Shown: positions 1 to 8,539 of the stretch, piece after piece
How positions within the stretch are numbered: position 1 is the first letter of the stretch
How the letters are laid out: every line of letters starts with the position of its first letter
Made by a program: the position numbers and the translations under genes
Source: Herbaspirillum seropedicae
GTDB lineage: Bacteria > Pseudomonadota > Gammaproteobacteria > Burkholderiales > Burkholderiaceae_D
NCBI RefSeq assembly: GCF_001040945.1
Contig: NZ_CP011930.1
Span: 2,209,704 to 2,273,703 of the forward strand
Direction of reading: 5' to 3'
Length of the DNA stretch: 64,000 bases
The notes under the pieces: model-generated
Told to the model about the DNA's origin: nothing
Databases searched by the model: none
The model's input: the letters and a program-made list of their open reading frames with translations, nothing else

Positions 1-284
1 TAGAGAAGGGAATTGATCAGCCGAGGCTGATCGGCCACGGCGGTGACCATGATGACGGCAGTGGAGGCATGTTGACGGATCGCCGCCAGCACTTCATTGC
101 CGCTGAGGCCGGGCAGCATCACATCCAGCAGCACCAGATCGGGCCGCCAACGCCGGTACAGTTCCAGCGCCTGGTGACCGTCGGCAGCCTGACGGGTCTG
201 GAAACCTTCGCGGTTCAGGTAGGCGTCGAGGATGTCGGCGCCGTCGAGATCATCTTCGACGATCAGTATTCGTCCTTTGCTCAC
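1..284 (-). CDS. OmpR/PhoB-type response regulator, receiver domain (partial)
   Basis: Only the N-terminal 94 or so codons lie in the window; the gene continues past the left edge. The protein opens MSKGRILIVEDD, with the acidic pocket at Glu10, Asp11 and Asp12 and the phospho-acceptor Asp54 in LLDVMLPG. IMVTA supplies the conserved Thr. This is a CheY-like receiver, and the style resembles BaeR/OmpR-family regulators. The DNA-binding domain is out of view, so the family is inferred. The start is GTG at 282-284, supported by a strong AAGGAGG Shine-Dalgarno five bases upstream. It is transcribed away from the PLP-enzyme operon, and the 232 bp between them should hold both promoters. I could not pick a convincing -35/-10 pair there. 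Confidence 0.85.
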   Translation of the reverse strand, partial: MSKGRILIVEDDLDGADILDAYLNREGFQTRQAADGHQALELYRRWRPDLVLLDVMLPGLSGNEVLAAIRQHASTAVIMVTAVADQPRLINSLL

Positions 285-516
285 AAGGTCCTCCTTAGCG
301 AAATCTTGATAATGTCTTCATCGTGGCTTCACCTTGCGGTGAGACGATGAGTGGATTCAAGCGTGGCGGAGGATCGGTGGGACGATCGTTCGCAATTATA
401 AGCACGTGGAAGGGGTGGGGCAATTCTTTGATGCCGACCAAAAAACCGGGGCAATTCGTTGGGCGACGCGTCGCCCTTGCTGCCGGCAACACATCCATCA
501 TCGACACAAGGACAGC

Positions 517-1788
517 ATGAGCAATTCGTCGAAAAGCGCGCGTTGGGGGTTCCAGCGTTTCGTCGCGTCATCGGTAGCCGAAGGTTTCCTGCATGAACCG
601 GTCATCATGCAAGGCATGTCAGGCGCCGAAGTGAGCCGCAACGGCCGGTCTTACGTCAATTTTTCGGGAATCAATTATCTCGGGTGGCAGCAGGATGCGC
701 GGGTCTTGGATGCCTTTGTCGAATCGGCCCGGCGTTATGGCCTCTCCACCGGTGGCTCGCGCGCCACCCAGGGCATCTGCGAGCCGCACCTGCGGCTGGA
801 GAACATGCTCAGCACCTTGCACGGAAAGGAGCGCACGCTCAGCTTCGCTTCCGGCATGCTCGCCAATATCGGTTTCATCAACGCCATGACGGCCAAGTTC
901 GGTTTCTCATCGCGCAGCGCGATCGACAACCGCGATGCCGTGCTGATCTTCGACCGGGAGTGTCACTGGAGTCTCTGGAAGGCAGCCTCGCATCTGAAGT
1001 TCGGTGAGTCGCTGCTGGCGTTCAAGCACAATGACGTGACCGACCTCACTGCGGTACTGGCCAAGCTGGGTGGGCGCAAGGCCATCGTCGTCTTTGAAAG
1101 CCTCTATTCTTCAGACGGCAGTGTCGCCCCCATCGGTGAAATACTGGATGTCTGCCAGCGCTTCGATGCCCTGAGCTACATCGACGACGCCAATGGCTTC
1201 ATGGTCTACGGTTCACCGCAACGTCCATTCCATGAACAGTTCCGTCACATGCGGCGGGCTGATTTCATCATGGTGTCCTTGTCCAAGTCGGTGGGGCTGG
1301 AGGGTGGGGCGATCAGTGGAAGCGCCGAGTTCATCGATGCCTTCGAGGTGCTCAGTGGGACCTCCATCTTTACGGCGGCCATCCAGCCGCCCACTGCGGA
1401 TCTGGCGGTATTCATCATCGAGCGTCTGCGGGCCAATCCATGGATCATGGAGGACTATCTGGACCGCAGTGCGATGTTTCGCCTGAAACTGCAGGCCAGC
1501 GGTCTGCGCCTCAATGACACCGCGTCCTATATCACCTCGGTGATGATCGGCCGGGATGACAAGGCTGAACAGGTACGGCAAGCACTGGAGCAGCAGGGAT
1601 TCTGCGTTCCCATCTTCCGCTATCCGGCGGTCAAGCCCAACCAGGCATTGATGCGACTGATCCTGCATCGTCTGCATACCGAGCCGCAGATCGACCGTTT
1701 CGTGGCCAGCCTCAAAGACCTGTTGGGGCAGGGCGCAAGCAGGGACGCAATCGCCGGCGCCGAGTTCGTCGGGCATCGCCAGAGATGA
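517..1788 (+). CDS. PLP-dependent alpha-oxoamine-synthase-like enzyme
   Basis: This 423-residue fold-type I PLP enzyme resembles 8-amino-7-oxononanoate synthase (BioF), Kbl and CqsA, which condense an acyl-CoA with an amino acid. Visible landmarks are the STGGSRATQG stretch, the CHWSLW stretch whose His should stack on PLP, FKHNDVTDL, IDDANGF, and the Schiff-base Lys257 in SLSKS. The usual DDAHG motif reads DDANG here (Asn226), so the active site departs from BioF. The start at ATG 517 has AAGGA about five bases upstream; an open frame extends to 406 but without a good ribosome site. The stop overlaps the next gene by 4 nt (ATGA). No biotin genes are nearby, so a role in a secondary metabolite or signal molecule is more likely than in biotin synthesis. 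The substrate is unknown. Confidence 0.85.
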   Translation: MSNSSKSARWGFQRFVASSVAEGFLHEPVIMQGMSGAEVSRNGRSYVNFSGINYLGWQQDARVLDAFVESARRYGLSTGGSRATQGICEPHLRLENMLSTLHGKERTLSFASGMLANIGFINAMTAKFGFSSRSAIDNRDAVLIFDRECHWSLWKAASHLKFGESLLAFKHNDVTDLTAVLAKLGGRKAIVVFESLYSSDGSVAPIGEILDVCQRFDALSYIDDANGFMVYGSPQRPFHEQFRHMRRADFIMVSLSKSVGLEGGAISGSAEFIDAFEVLSGTSIFTAAIQPPTADLAVFIIERLRANPWIMEDYLDRSAMFRLKLQASGLRLNDTASYITSVMIGRDDKAEQVRQALEQQGFCVPIFRYPAVKPNQALMRLILHRLHTEPQIDRFVASLKDLLGQGASRDAIAGAEFVGHRQR

Positions 1789-2909
1789 GCCAGGACATCC
1801 CGTCCGGCCGGATGGCAAGGGAGGCAGGGCCTGCTGTACCGCTGGATGCTGCGCTTGATATCCGGCTGCATGGAACGATTGCGGCCATCGATGCGCAGCA
1901 GTGGGAACGTCTGCGGCATCCCGGACAATTCTGTCGCCATGATTATCTGCTGGCGCTTGAGCAAAGCAGGATCGCGTGCCAATTCCTCTATGCCACCGCG
2001 TGGCGAGAGGGGCAACTGATCGGCGCAGCGGTGGCCACCCTCTGGTCTCTGCGCTTGTGCTGGTGGGCAGAGCTGAAGGTGGGCACCGTGGGGACGCCGC
2101 TCAACACGGGCCTGGCCATGATGCTCGCTGGGGACGATGGCAATACGGCCTTGGCCGGCTCGTTGATCGCCGCTCTGGAAAAGGCATCGGTGGCACGAGG
2201 GGCGAGGCTGTTCGTCGCCCGCGATTTTCCTGCGCCGCACTGCTGCGGACAAGCATCGCTCGACCTGCTGTACAGGCGGGCTTGCCTGGTTTTGCAGCAG
2301 GCCGATTTTGCTGCGTTCGTGGCGAGTCATCCGCGCGGCAAGCATATCCGTCGCGAGATACGTTCTTTGGAAAAAGCCGGTTACACGGTGGAGATACGGC
2401 GCGCCAGCGCGCTGAGCCTGTCTGAAGCCCAGCGCCTGCATCAATTGTGGCTGCAGCTGTTTCACAAGCATCGCTCTGCGGACCAGATCGAAGTGAGCCC
2501 CGCCTTCTTTGCCAGCATGAGCCGTCTGCCACATGCGCTGTTGCTGCTGTTGCGCCGGGAGCAGCAGATCGACGCCTTCGATCTCTGCTTCATCCTCGGC
2601 GACGAACTGGAGTCAACCTATTGCGGTGTTGACCTGGCGCGCACGGCCAGGCTGTCCGTCCATCGCGCCATGGGCTACCACATTGTGCGCGTGGCCTATG
2701 AGGCAGGCCTCAGGCGAATCAATTTCGGCATCTCCAATGAACAGCAAAAGCAGGAAATGGGCTGTCAATTCGACGGCCTCTACGCTCGTATCACGGCCTC
2801 TCCACGTTGGCTGGGCGGTCCGCTGCGCTACCTGTTGCGGCGTTTCGTGCTGACGCCGACGACAGCGGACGGAGCCAGCCAGCAGGACAGCCGCAAGGTG
2901 GCCGGGTGA
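1785..2909 (+). CDS. BioF2/FemAB-like GNAT-fold acyltransferase
   Basis: This 374-residue protein looks like the BioF2-like / FemAB-like acetyltransferase group. Its C-terminal half carries the typical pattern: HPRGKHIRREIRSLEKAGY, an internal FDLCFILGDELESTYCGVD strand region, and a late INFGISNEQQKQEMGC segment. Such proteins transfer acyl or aminoacyl groups to amine acceptors. The gene starts inside the stop of the upstream PLP enzyme (ATGA, 1785-1788), and its own stop overlaps the GTG of the MFS gene, so the three are probably translationally coupled. I infer that it modifies the product of the upstream enzyme before export. The substrate cannot be told from sequence. The family call is firm to moderate and the function is open. 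Confidence 0.75.
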   Translation: MSQDIPSGRMAREAGPAVPLDAALDIRLHGTIAAIDAQQWERLRHPGQFCRHDYLLALEQSRIACQFLYATAWREGQLIGAAVATLWSLRLCWWAELKVGTVGTPLNTGLAMMLAGDDGNTALAGSLIAALEKASVARGARLFVARDFPAPHCCGQASLDLLYRRACLVLQQADFAAFVASHPRGKHIRREIRSLEKAGYTVEIRRASALSLSEAQRLHQLWLQLFHKHRSADQIEVSPAFFASMSRLPHALLLLLRREQQIDAFDLCFILGDELESTYCGVDLARTARLSVHRAMGYHIVRVAYEAGLRRINFGISNEQQKQEMGCQFDGLYARITASPRWLGGPLRYLLRRFVLTPTTADGASQQDSRKVAG

Positions 2910-4162
2910 GCGCGTCGCCGGGCAGGGGCAGGGGCGCCCTGACGCGTCTGATCGTCCTGCAATTCCTGGTCTCGATGGCGGACTGGATGCTCATCGTCCT
3001 GTTGCAGATGCTGATGTTCGAACTGACCCAATCGGCGTTTCAGGTGATGCTGCTGGTACTGGCCGAACTGGCGCCGATGTTGCTGCTGGGGCCGTGGGCC
3101 GGCGCGGTGACCGACCGCAGTGGCTTGCGCAGGGTCCTGGGCGGTTCATGCGTGGCCAGGCTGGCTCTCCTCCTGCTGCTTGCGCTGCCGGCCGCCCGCA
3201 GCAGTGCCGCGCCCTTGCTGGCGGTCGCGGCGCTGACGGCGGTGTGCAACCGGTTCTTCAGCCCGGCTGCCAACGCGCTGCTGCCTTGCCTGGTCTGCCC
3301 TGGCCAGTTGCCTGCGGCCAATGCCTGTGCAATGGCCGCCAGGATGGCTGGCATGGCGCTCGGGGCGATGGTCGGCGGCGTGCTGGCTGGCGTGGCGGGA
3401 AACGACGCCACGATCCTGACAATGGGACTGTTGATGCTGGGGTGTGGCGGCCTGAGCCTGAGCTTGCCCGAACGCCGGCGCCTCGCCGCTACGCAGTCGC
3501 CTGCCTGGCGCTGGACGCTCGTCGTGCAATGCGTCGCGGCCCCGGGGCGCAGCGGCTGGCTAGCCATCGCGGCAGGCATGCTGGTCATGGCGGCCTTGGG
3601 CAGCATCGAAATCCTGGCGATCGTGTATGTCAAGCAGGTCTTGCACAGGCCTGCGGCCGATGTGGGGCTGCTCTTCGGCGCCTACGGCGCGGGGGTCGTG
3701 CTTGGCCTGGTCTTGTCATCCTGGCATCGCATTGTCGCCCGCAGCGACGACGTCATACGCCTTAGCCTGCTGCTGATGTGCGTGGCCATCGGCCTGGTGT
3801 CGCAGGTCGAGCGCCTGGGCAGCGCCGCCCTGCTGGTGAGCATGGCTGGGCTGGCCGAAGGGATGGTGATGAGCCTGGGCTTGTTGCGCTTGTACCAGAC
3901 GGTCGATCCGTCCCGTCTCGGGCGCGCCACCGCGCTTCTGGATAGCGCCTCCGGCGCGGCCTTCCTGCTGGCCGTGGTGGTCACCGGCCTGCTCGCCGAC
4001 ACCGTCGCTGCAGATCGGCTCATCGGCGGATTGGCCCTCGTTCTTGCCATCCTGAGCGTGCTGCTCATCACCTCAGGGCTGCAAGGTGGGGATGTCGGAC
4101 GAGCAAAAGAGAACGTTCTTGCGACAAAAATTCATGAAAATCAAAATGATGTGATTGACTGA
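2906..4162 (+). CDS. Major facilitator superfamily transporter
   Basis: This 418-residue integral membrane protein has roughly twelve hydrophobic segments. After the second helix it carries GAVTDRSGLRRVLGG, which matches the MFS loop 2-3 signature (G-x-x-x-D-R-x-G-R-R). The overall look is that of the MFS_3/enterobactin-exporter-like group. The start is taken as GTG 2906, which overlaps the upstream stop as GTGA; an in-frame extension to 2807 would run deep into the previous gene and is not favoured. As the third gene of a coupled operon it is most likely the exporter for the compound made by the two upstream enzymes. That role is inferred from context. Confidence 0.8.
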   Translation: MSASPGRGRGALTRLIVLQFLVSMADWMLIVLLQMLMFELTQSAFQVMLLVLAELAPMLLLGPWAGAVTDRSGLRRVLGGSCVARLALLLLLALPAARSSAAPLLAVAALTAVCNRFFSPAANALLPCLVCPGQLPAANACAMAARMAGMALGAMVGGVLAGVAGNDATILTMGLLMLGCGGLSLSLPERRRLAATQSPAWRWTLVVQCVAAPGRSGWLAIAAGMLVMAALGSIEILAIVYVKQVLHRPAADVGLLFGAYGAGVVLGLVLSSWHRIVARSDDVIRLSLLLMCVAIGLVSQVERLGSAALLVSMAGLAEGMVMSLGLLRLYQTVDPSRLGRATALLDSASGAAFLLAVVVTGLLADTVAADRLIGGLALVLAILSVLLITSGLQGGDVGRAKENVLATKIHENQNDVID

Positions 4163-4242
4163 TTGCCACGTAGCACTTTCCCTACTACATTTGTGAATCA
4201 GGCATTTGCCTGTCACATCATATCCAACGGGGAGTGGGGGAA

Positions 4243-5217
4243 ATGGATAATTTCCAAAAAGAGATTGATGAAAGAACCAATCTCACGGCATCTAACAAAT
4301 TCGAGCTGTTGCTGTTCCGGTTGGGGACCGATCCGCACGGCGAGCGCTCTGAATTGTTCGGCATCAATGTGTTCAAGATTCGCGAGATCGTGCCCATGCC
4401 GCCGGTGACCAAGGCGGCCGGAACGCAATCTCCCATGCTGGGCATGGTCAATATCCGCGGCCAGATCATCTCCGTCATCGATTTGCCCGCCGTGGTGGGC
4501 TGTGTGCCCAAGACCGGCCTGAACATCCTGCTGGTCACCGAATACGCCCGCAGCACCCAGGCTTTCGCCGTGGAATCGGTGGACGAGATCGTGCGCCTGG
4601 AGTGGAGCCAGGTGTTGTCGGCCGAGACCAGCAGCGGCGGCGCATTCGTCACCAGCATCGCCCGCCTGGACGCCGACAAGGACACCAGCCGCCTGGCCCA
4701 GGTACTGGACGTGGAGCAGATCCTGCACGAGATCATGCCCACCGACCGCGACCTGAAGATGGAAAGCCTGGAAAAGAGCGCCAGCCACGGCATCCGCCCG
4801 GGGACGGTGGCCATTGCCGCCGATGACTCCAAGGTGGCGCGCTCGCTCATCGAGCAGGGCCTGCGGGCCATGGAAATTCCCTACGAGATGCACGTCACCG
4901 GCAAGGAAGCCTGGGAAAAGATCCAGAAACTGGCCAGGGAAGCCCGTGCCGAGGGCCGGCCCATCTCCGACAAGATCTCCTTCGTCCTGACCGATCTGGA
5001 AATGCCTGAGATGGATGGCTTCACGCTGACCCGCAACATCAAGCGCGAGGATTATCTCAAGAGCATTCCCGTCATCATCCACTCCTCGCTGTCCGGTTCG
5101 GCCAACGAGGATCACGTCCGTAGCGTCGGCGGCGACGCCTATGTCGCCAAGTTCGAGGCCAATGAGCTGGCCGCGACCATCTACGGCGTGCTCGACAAGG
5201 CCGGCGTCAAGGCCTGA
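4243..5217 (+). CDS. cheV: Chemotaxis protein CheV (CheW domain plus receiver)
   Basis: The 324-residue protein has an N-terminal CheW-like domain (about residues 15-160, with INVFKIREIVPMP and GMVNIRGQIISVIDLP) and a C-terminal CheY-like receiver (about 185-320). The phospho-acceptor is Asp251 in LTDLEMPEMDGF. CheV couples chemoreceptors to the CheA kinase and is thought to tune adaptation through its own phosphorylation. ATG 4243 is preferred over the in-frame GTG at 4234 because the G-rich stretch just upstream can serve as ribosome site. The gene stands alone, with no other chemotaxis genes next to it, and is followed by a clear terminator. Confidence 0.95.
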   Translation: MDNFQKEIDERTNLTASNKFELLLFRLGTDPHGERSELFGINVFKIREIVPMPPVTKAAGTQSPMLGMVNIRGQIISVIDLPAVVGCVPKTGLNILLVTEYARSTQAFAVESVDEIVRLEWSQVLSAETSSGGAFVTSIARLDADKDTSRLAQVLDVEQILHEIMPTDRDLKMESLEKSASHGIRPGTVAIAADDSKVARSLIEQGLRAMEIPYEMHVTGKEAWEKIQKLAREARAEGRPISDKISFVLTDLEMPEMDGFTLTRNIKREDYLKSIPVIIHSSLSGSANEDHVRSVGGDAYVAKFEANELAATIYGVLDKAGVKA

Positions 5218-5245
5218 GCGCCGCCAGGCGTGGCGCCATCGCCAA

Positions 5246-5271
5246 GGGAGCCCTGCGGGGCTCCTTTTTTT
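5246..5271 (+). terminator. Rho-independent terminator after cheV
   Basis: GGAGCCC at 5247-5253 pairs with GGGCTCC at 5258-5264 around a TGCG loop. A run of seven T follows. Confidence 0.9.
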
Positions 5272-5372
5272 GTTGGCGCGCTGCGTCGGCTCGCTTCGTC
5301 GGCTCGCCCGGCAGCCGACGATCTCGTATACTGTCGCTCCCTTGATCCTGCCCTTGTCGCCGCTACCGCCCC

Positions 5373-6407
5373 ATGCAGATTCCCACCCTTGTTTCCCCGC
5401 AGGACGCCAACCTGTCGGCCCGTCTGGACCGCCTCATCGATGACAAGACCAAGCCGCTGGGCAGCCTGGGTGTGCTGGAGCGCCTGGCGCGCCAGATCGG
5501 CCTGATCCAGGCGACAGAACGGCCAGTCATCGCCCGCCCGGCCATCATCGTCTGCGCTGGCGACCATGGGGTGACCGACGAAGGGGTATCGGCCTATCCG
5601 CAAAGCGTGACCTGGCAGATGGTCGAGAATTTCCTTGCCGGGGGCGCGGCCATCAATGTCTTTGCCCGCCAGAACGGGATTGCCCTGCATATCGTCGATG
5701 CCGGGGTCAATCACGACTTCGGCGTGCGCCCCGGATTGGTCGATCGCAAGGTCGCGCCCGGCACCGCCAATTTCTGCCGTGGCCCGGCCATGAGCCAGGC
5801 GCAGTGCGCCGCCGCCATGGAGGCCGGCATGCGCTTCGTGGATACGCTGCAGGCCGATGTGCTGGGCTTCGGTGAAATGGGGATTGGTAACACCACCGCT
5901 GCGGCGGCCTTGATGGCCGCCTTGACCGGCATCGCCGTCCAGGACTGCGTGGGCGCCGGCACGGGCCTGGATGCCCAGGGTGTCTCCCGCAAGGCAGACG
6001 CCATCACGCGGGCCCTGCAGTTGCATGCCCAGGCGCAGACGCCGCTGGAGAGGCTGGCCGCGCTGGGCGGTTTCGAGATCGCCTTCATGTGCGGGGCGAT
6101 GCTGCGCGGTGCGCAACGGCGCATGGTGCTGGTGATCGATGGTTTCATCGTCACCTCCGCCTTGCTGGTGGCGGCAGCCTTGCAGCCGGTGGTGCTGGAG
6201 TATTGCGTGTTCTCGCATTGTTCCGACGAGGCTGGCCACGGCCGCATGCTGGCCCACCTGGGCGCACGTGCGCTCATGCAATTGGACCTGCGCCTGGGCG
6301 AGGGCACCGGCGCGGCGCTGGCCTTGCCGCTGTTGCAGGCAGCGGTCAATTTCCTGGCCGACATGGCGACGTTCTCGTCGGCCAGCGTCAGTGGCAAGCA
6401 TGACTGA
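5373..6407 (+). CDS. cobT: Nicotinate-nucleotide--dimethylbenzimidazole phosphoribosyltransferase
   Basis: This 344-residue enzyme activates 5,6-dimethylbenzimidazole to alpha-ribazole phosphate for the lower ligand of cobalamin. Full-length family features are present: the N-terminal [18 protein letters not shown], the ACAGDHG-like segment ([17 protein letters not shown]), [11 protein letters not shown] in the phosphate-binding region, and LGEGTGAAL near the C-terminus, which holds the catalytic Glu. The stop overlaps cobS by 8 nt, giving a cobT-cobS-cobC unit for nucleotide-loop assembly. I found no cobalamin riboswitch in the 155 bp upstream. The cheV terminator isolates the unit from the gene before it. 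Confidence 0.96.
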   Translation: MQIPTLVSPQDANLSARLDRLIDDKTKPLGSLGVLERLARQIGLIQATERPVIARPAIIVCAGDHGVTDEGVSAYPQSVTWQMVENFLAGGAAINVFARQNGIALHIVDAGVNHDFGVRPGLVDRKVAPGTANFCRGPAMSQAQCAAAMEAGMRFVDTLQADVLGFGEMGIGNTTAAAALMAALTGIAVQDCVGAGTGLDAQGVSRKADAITRALQLHAQAQTPLERLAALGGFEIAFMCGAMLRGAQRRMVLVIDGFIVTSALLVAAALQPVVLEYCVFSHCSDEAGHGRMLAHLGARALMQLDLRLGEGTGAALALPLLQAAVNFLADMATFSSASVSGKHD

Positions 6408-7224
6408 GCCCACGTCAAGCCCATCCGCGCCGGGCAGGGGCCTGCTGTACCAACTGCGCCTGTTCTTTACCGCCCTGCAATTCTTCACGCGCTTGCCCAT
6501 CCCGCGCTGGGTGGGTTTCCATCCGGACTGGCTGGCGCACTCCACGCGCTATTTCCCCCTGGTGGGCTGGATCGTCGCCTGGGCCACGGCCCTGGTGTAC
6601 TTGCTGGCGGTGCAGTTCTGGCCGCAGCCTGTGGCGGTGTTGCTGGGTACGGCCGCCGGCATCTGGCTCACGGGCGCTTTCCATGAAGACGGATTTGCCG
6701 ATCTCTGCGATGGACTGGGCGGCGCCGTCAGCCGGGAGCGCGCGCTGGAGATCATGCGGGACTCCCGCCTGGGCAGCTATGGCGTCATCGGCCTGGTCTT
6801 GCTGATGCTCACCCGTCTGGCTGCGCTCGCTGCGCTGCAGCCCTGGCAGATCCTGGCGGCGCTGGGCATTGCCCATCCGCTGTCGCGCTGGCTGGCCACC
6901 TGCCTGATCTGGCGCATGGACTACGTGCGCGAAGAGGGCAAGTCCAAGCTGCTGGCCCAGCGCATGAGCACGGGCGAATTCCTCGTCGCCACCGTGTGGG
7001 TGGTCGTGCCGGTCATTGGCACGGTCGCCTTGGGGCTGATGTCCTGGCAACACATCGCCATGGGCTGTGGGCTGGCGGCGCTGGCAGCGCTCTGGCTGGC
7101 GTACCGCTTGCAGCGGCGCCTGGGTGGCTATACCGGCGATGGTCTGGGCGCCGTGCAGCAGTTGAGCGAGACCGTCTTCTACCTCGGCGTGCTGGCAAGC
7201 CTGCCAGCCTTCTTGAGCGCGTGA
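6400..7224 (+). CDS. cobS: Adenosylcobinamide-GDP ribazoletransferase (cobalamin synthase)
   Basis: This 274-residue polytopic inner-membrane enzyme joins adenosylcobinamide-GDP to alpha-ribazole (phosphate). The signature [14 protein letters not shown], with its metal-binding acidic residues, lies around residues 85-100. Near the N-terminus is the family's FFTRLPIP. Alternating hydrophobic stretches fit about seven membrane helices, and the C-terminus has [15 protein letters not shown]. The ATG at 6400 lies inside the end of cobT, which indicates translational coupling. A longer open frame begins at 6139 but would lie entirely within cobT. Confidence 0.95.
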   Translation: MTEPTSSPSAPGRGLLYQLRLFFTALQFFTRLPIPRWVGFHPDWLAHSTRYFPLVGWIVAWATALVYLLAVQFWPQPVAVLLGTAAGIWLTGAFHEDGFADLCDGLGGAVSRERALEIMRDSRLGSYGVIGLVLLMLTRLAALAALQPWQILAALGIAHPLSRWLATCLIWRMDYVREEGKSKLLAQRMSTGEFLVATVWVVVPVIGTVALGLMSWQHIAMGCGLAALAALWLAYRLQRRLGGYTGDGLGAVQQLSETVFYLGVLASLPAFLSA

Positions 7225-7227
7225 GCG

Positions 7228-7875
7228 ATGGCGCTGCTGTTGATCCGTCATCCCCGGCCGCGCATTGATCAGGGCCATTGCTACGGCAGTAGCGATGTGG
7301 AGGTCGCCGACGAGGTCTGGCAGGCCAGCCTCGCCGCGCTGCTGCCGTCATTGCTGCAGGTGCAGCAATGGCCGCAGAGGGCCGCGATCGTCACCAGCCC
7401 GCTGCGGCGTTGCGCGGTATTGGCGCAGGCGCTGGCGGATGCCCTGCGGCAGCCCCTGGTGGTCGAACCGGACTTGCGCGAGATGGATTTTGGCGCCTGG
7501 GAGCTGCGCGCCTGGGACGATATCGCCTGGAGCGAGGTAGAGGCCTGGAACCAGGATCTGCTGCACTACGCACCGGGCGGCGGCGAGACCTTGCCGGCGG
7601 TGGCGCGACGGATGTGGCGCGCCTGGGAGCGGCTACGGCGGCACGCCCAGGCCGAAGCGGACGGGGTGAGCGACCTCATCGTGGTCTGTCATGCCGGATC
7701 GATCCGCATGTTGCGCGCCTGCGCGGCCTGGCAGGCAGGGCAGCTTCAGGCTAGCGCACCAGATGCAGCGGCGCTGGAGGCCATCGCCCTGCTGGCGGTG
7801 CAGGAGCGTGGCGAGATTGCCTATGGCGAAGTCATGCGCCTGGCGCTGCCGCAGCAGTTGCCGCCGCATCCGTAA
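7228..7875 (+). CDS. cobC: Alpha-ribazole-phosphatase-like histidine phosphatase
   Basis: This 215-residue member of the phosphoglycerate-mutase-like histidine phosphatase family opens LLIRHPRP, where Arg7 and His8 form the catalytic RH motif. MDFGAWELRAWDDI supplies the acidic residue and VCHAGSIRML the second catalytic His. In cobalamin synthesis CobC removes the phosphate from alpha-ribazole phosphate or adenosylcobalamin phosphate. The function is assigned mainly from position: it begins 3 nt after the cobS stop. The usual motif is RHG; this protein has RHP, a variant seen in some family members. The gene converges closely (6 bp) on the response regulator on the other strand, with no terminator between them. 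Confidence 0.85.
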   Translation: MALLLIRHPRPRIDQGHCYGSSDVEVADEVWQASLAALLPSLLQVQQWPQRAAIVTSPLRRCAVLAQALADALRQPLVVEPDLREMDFGAWELRAWDDIAWSEVEAWNQDLLHYAPGGGETLPAVARRMWRAWERLRRHAQAEADGVSDLIVVCHAGSIRMLRACAAWQAGQLQASAPDAAALEAIALLAVQERGEIAYGEVMRLALPQQLPPHP

Positions 7876-7881
7876 AAGCCA

Positions 7882-8535
7882 TCACGGCGCGCCGCCGGCG
7901 CTGCGCGATTCCACCGCAAATTTGATCAGCTCGGCCTGGCCATCGATATTGAGCTTGCGCTTGATGTTGAGGCGATGGGTTTCCACCGTCCTTACGCTGA
8001 GGTCCAGTTCGCGGGCGATCTGCTTGTTGGACTCGCCATTGGCAATATGCATGAGCACCTCGCGCTCGCGCTGCGTGAGCAACTCGCGGGGCGGCAGTGG
8101 CTGGGTCAGCTGGCGCGCCAGCGCGGCGCTGTAGTAGATGCCGCCCGAGCGCACTGTTTCGATGGCGTGGACGATGTCCTGGCTGGGGGCGTCCTTGAGC
8201 ACATAGCCGCGCGCGCCGGCCTGGATCGACTGCATCACGTATTCAGCCTTGTCATGCATGCTCAGGATCAGCACGGCAATCTCGGGATGGCGGGCATGGA
8301 ACAGGGCGGTGAGCTCGATGCCATTGATGCCGCGCATGTTGATATCCATCAGGGTCAGGTCGATCTCTTGCGCGGCAGCCGCAGCCAGGGCTTCGTCGGC
8401 ATGGCCGGCTTCGGCCACCACCTCCAGTCCCGGTACGGTTTCCAGCCGCGCCCGCAGGCCGTCGCGCACCAGCGGGTGGTCGTCGATGAGCATGATGCGG
8501 GTGGCGGCGGTGGCGCGGGCGGGGGCAGCGGTCAT
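7882..8535 (-). CDS. NarL/FixJ-family response regulator
   Basis: This 217-residue regulator has a receiver domain (residues 12-130; MLIDDHP acidic pocket, phospho-acceptor Asp64 in LMDINMRG) and a LuxR-type helix-turn-helix at about 150-210 (LTQREREVLMHIANGESNKQIARE). It lies 4 bp downstream of the histidine kinase gene on the same strand, so the two form a classic pair. The pair is divergent from cstA, and the intergenic region between kinase and cstA holds repeated CTRCGTAG elements. I therefore infer that it controls cstA, and possibly itself, much as other two-component systems control pyruvate or peptide transporters of this family. Confidence 0.93.
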   Translation of the reverse strand: MTAAPARATAATRIMLIDDHPLVRDGLRARLETVPGLEVVAEAGHADEALAAAAAQEIDLTLMDINMRGINGIELTALFHARHPEIAVLILSMHDKAEYVMQSIQAGARGYVLKDAPSQDIVHAIETVRSGGIYYSAALARQLTQPLPPRELLTQREREVLMHIANGESNKQIARELDLSVRTVETHRLNIKRKLNIDGQAELIKFAVESRSAGGAP

Positions 8536-8539
8536 GGTG

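Noticed and set aside
5218..5372. Cobalamin riboswitch before cobT
   Set aside because: No B12-box or other conserved core is present in this short gap, which contains only the cheV terminator.
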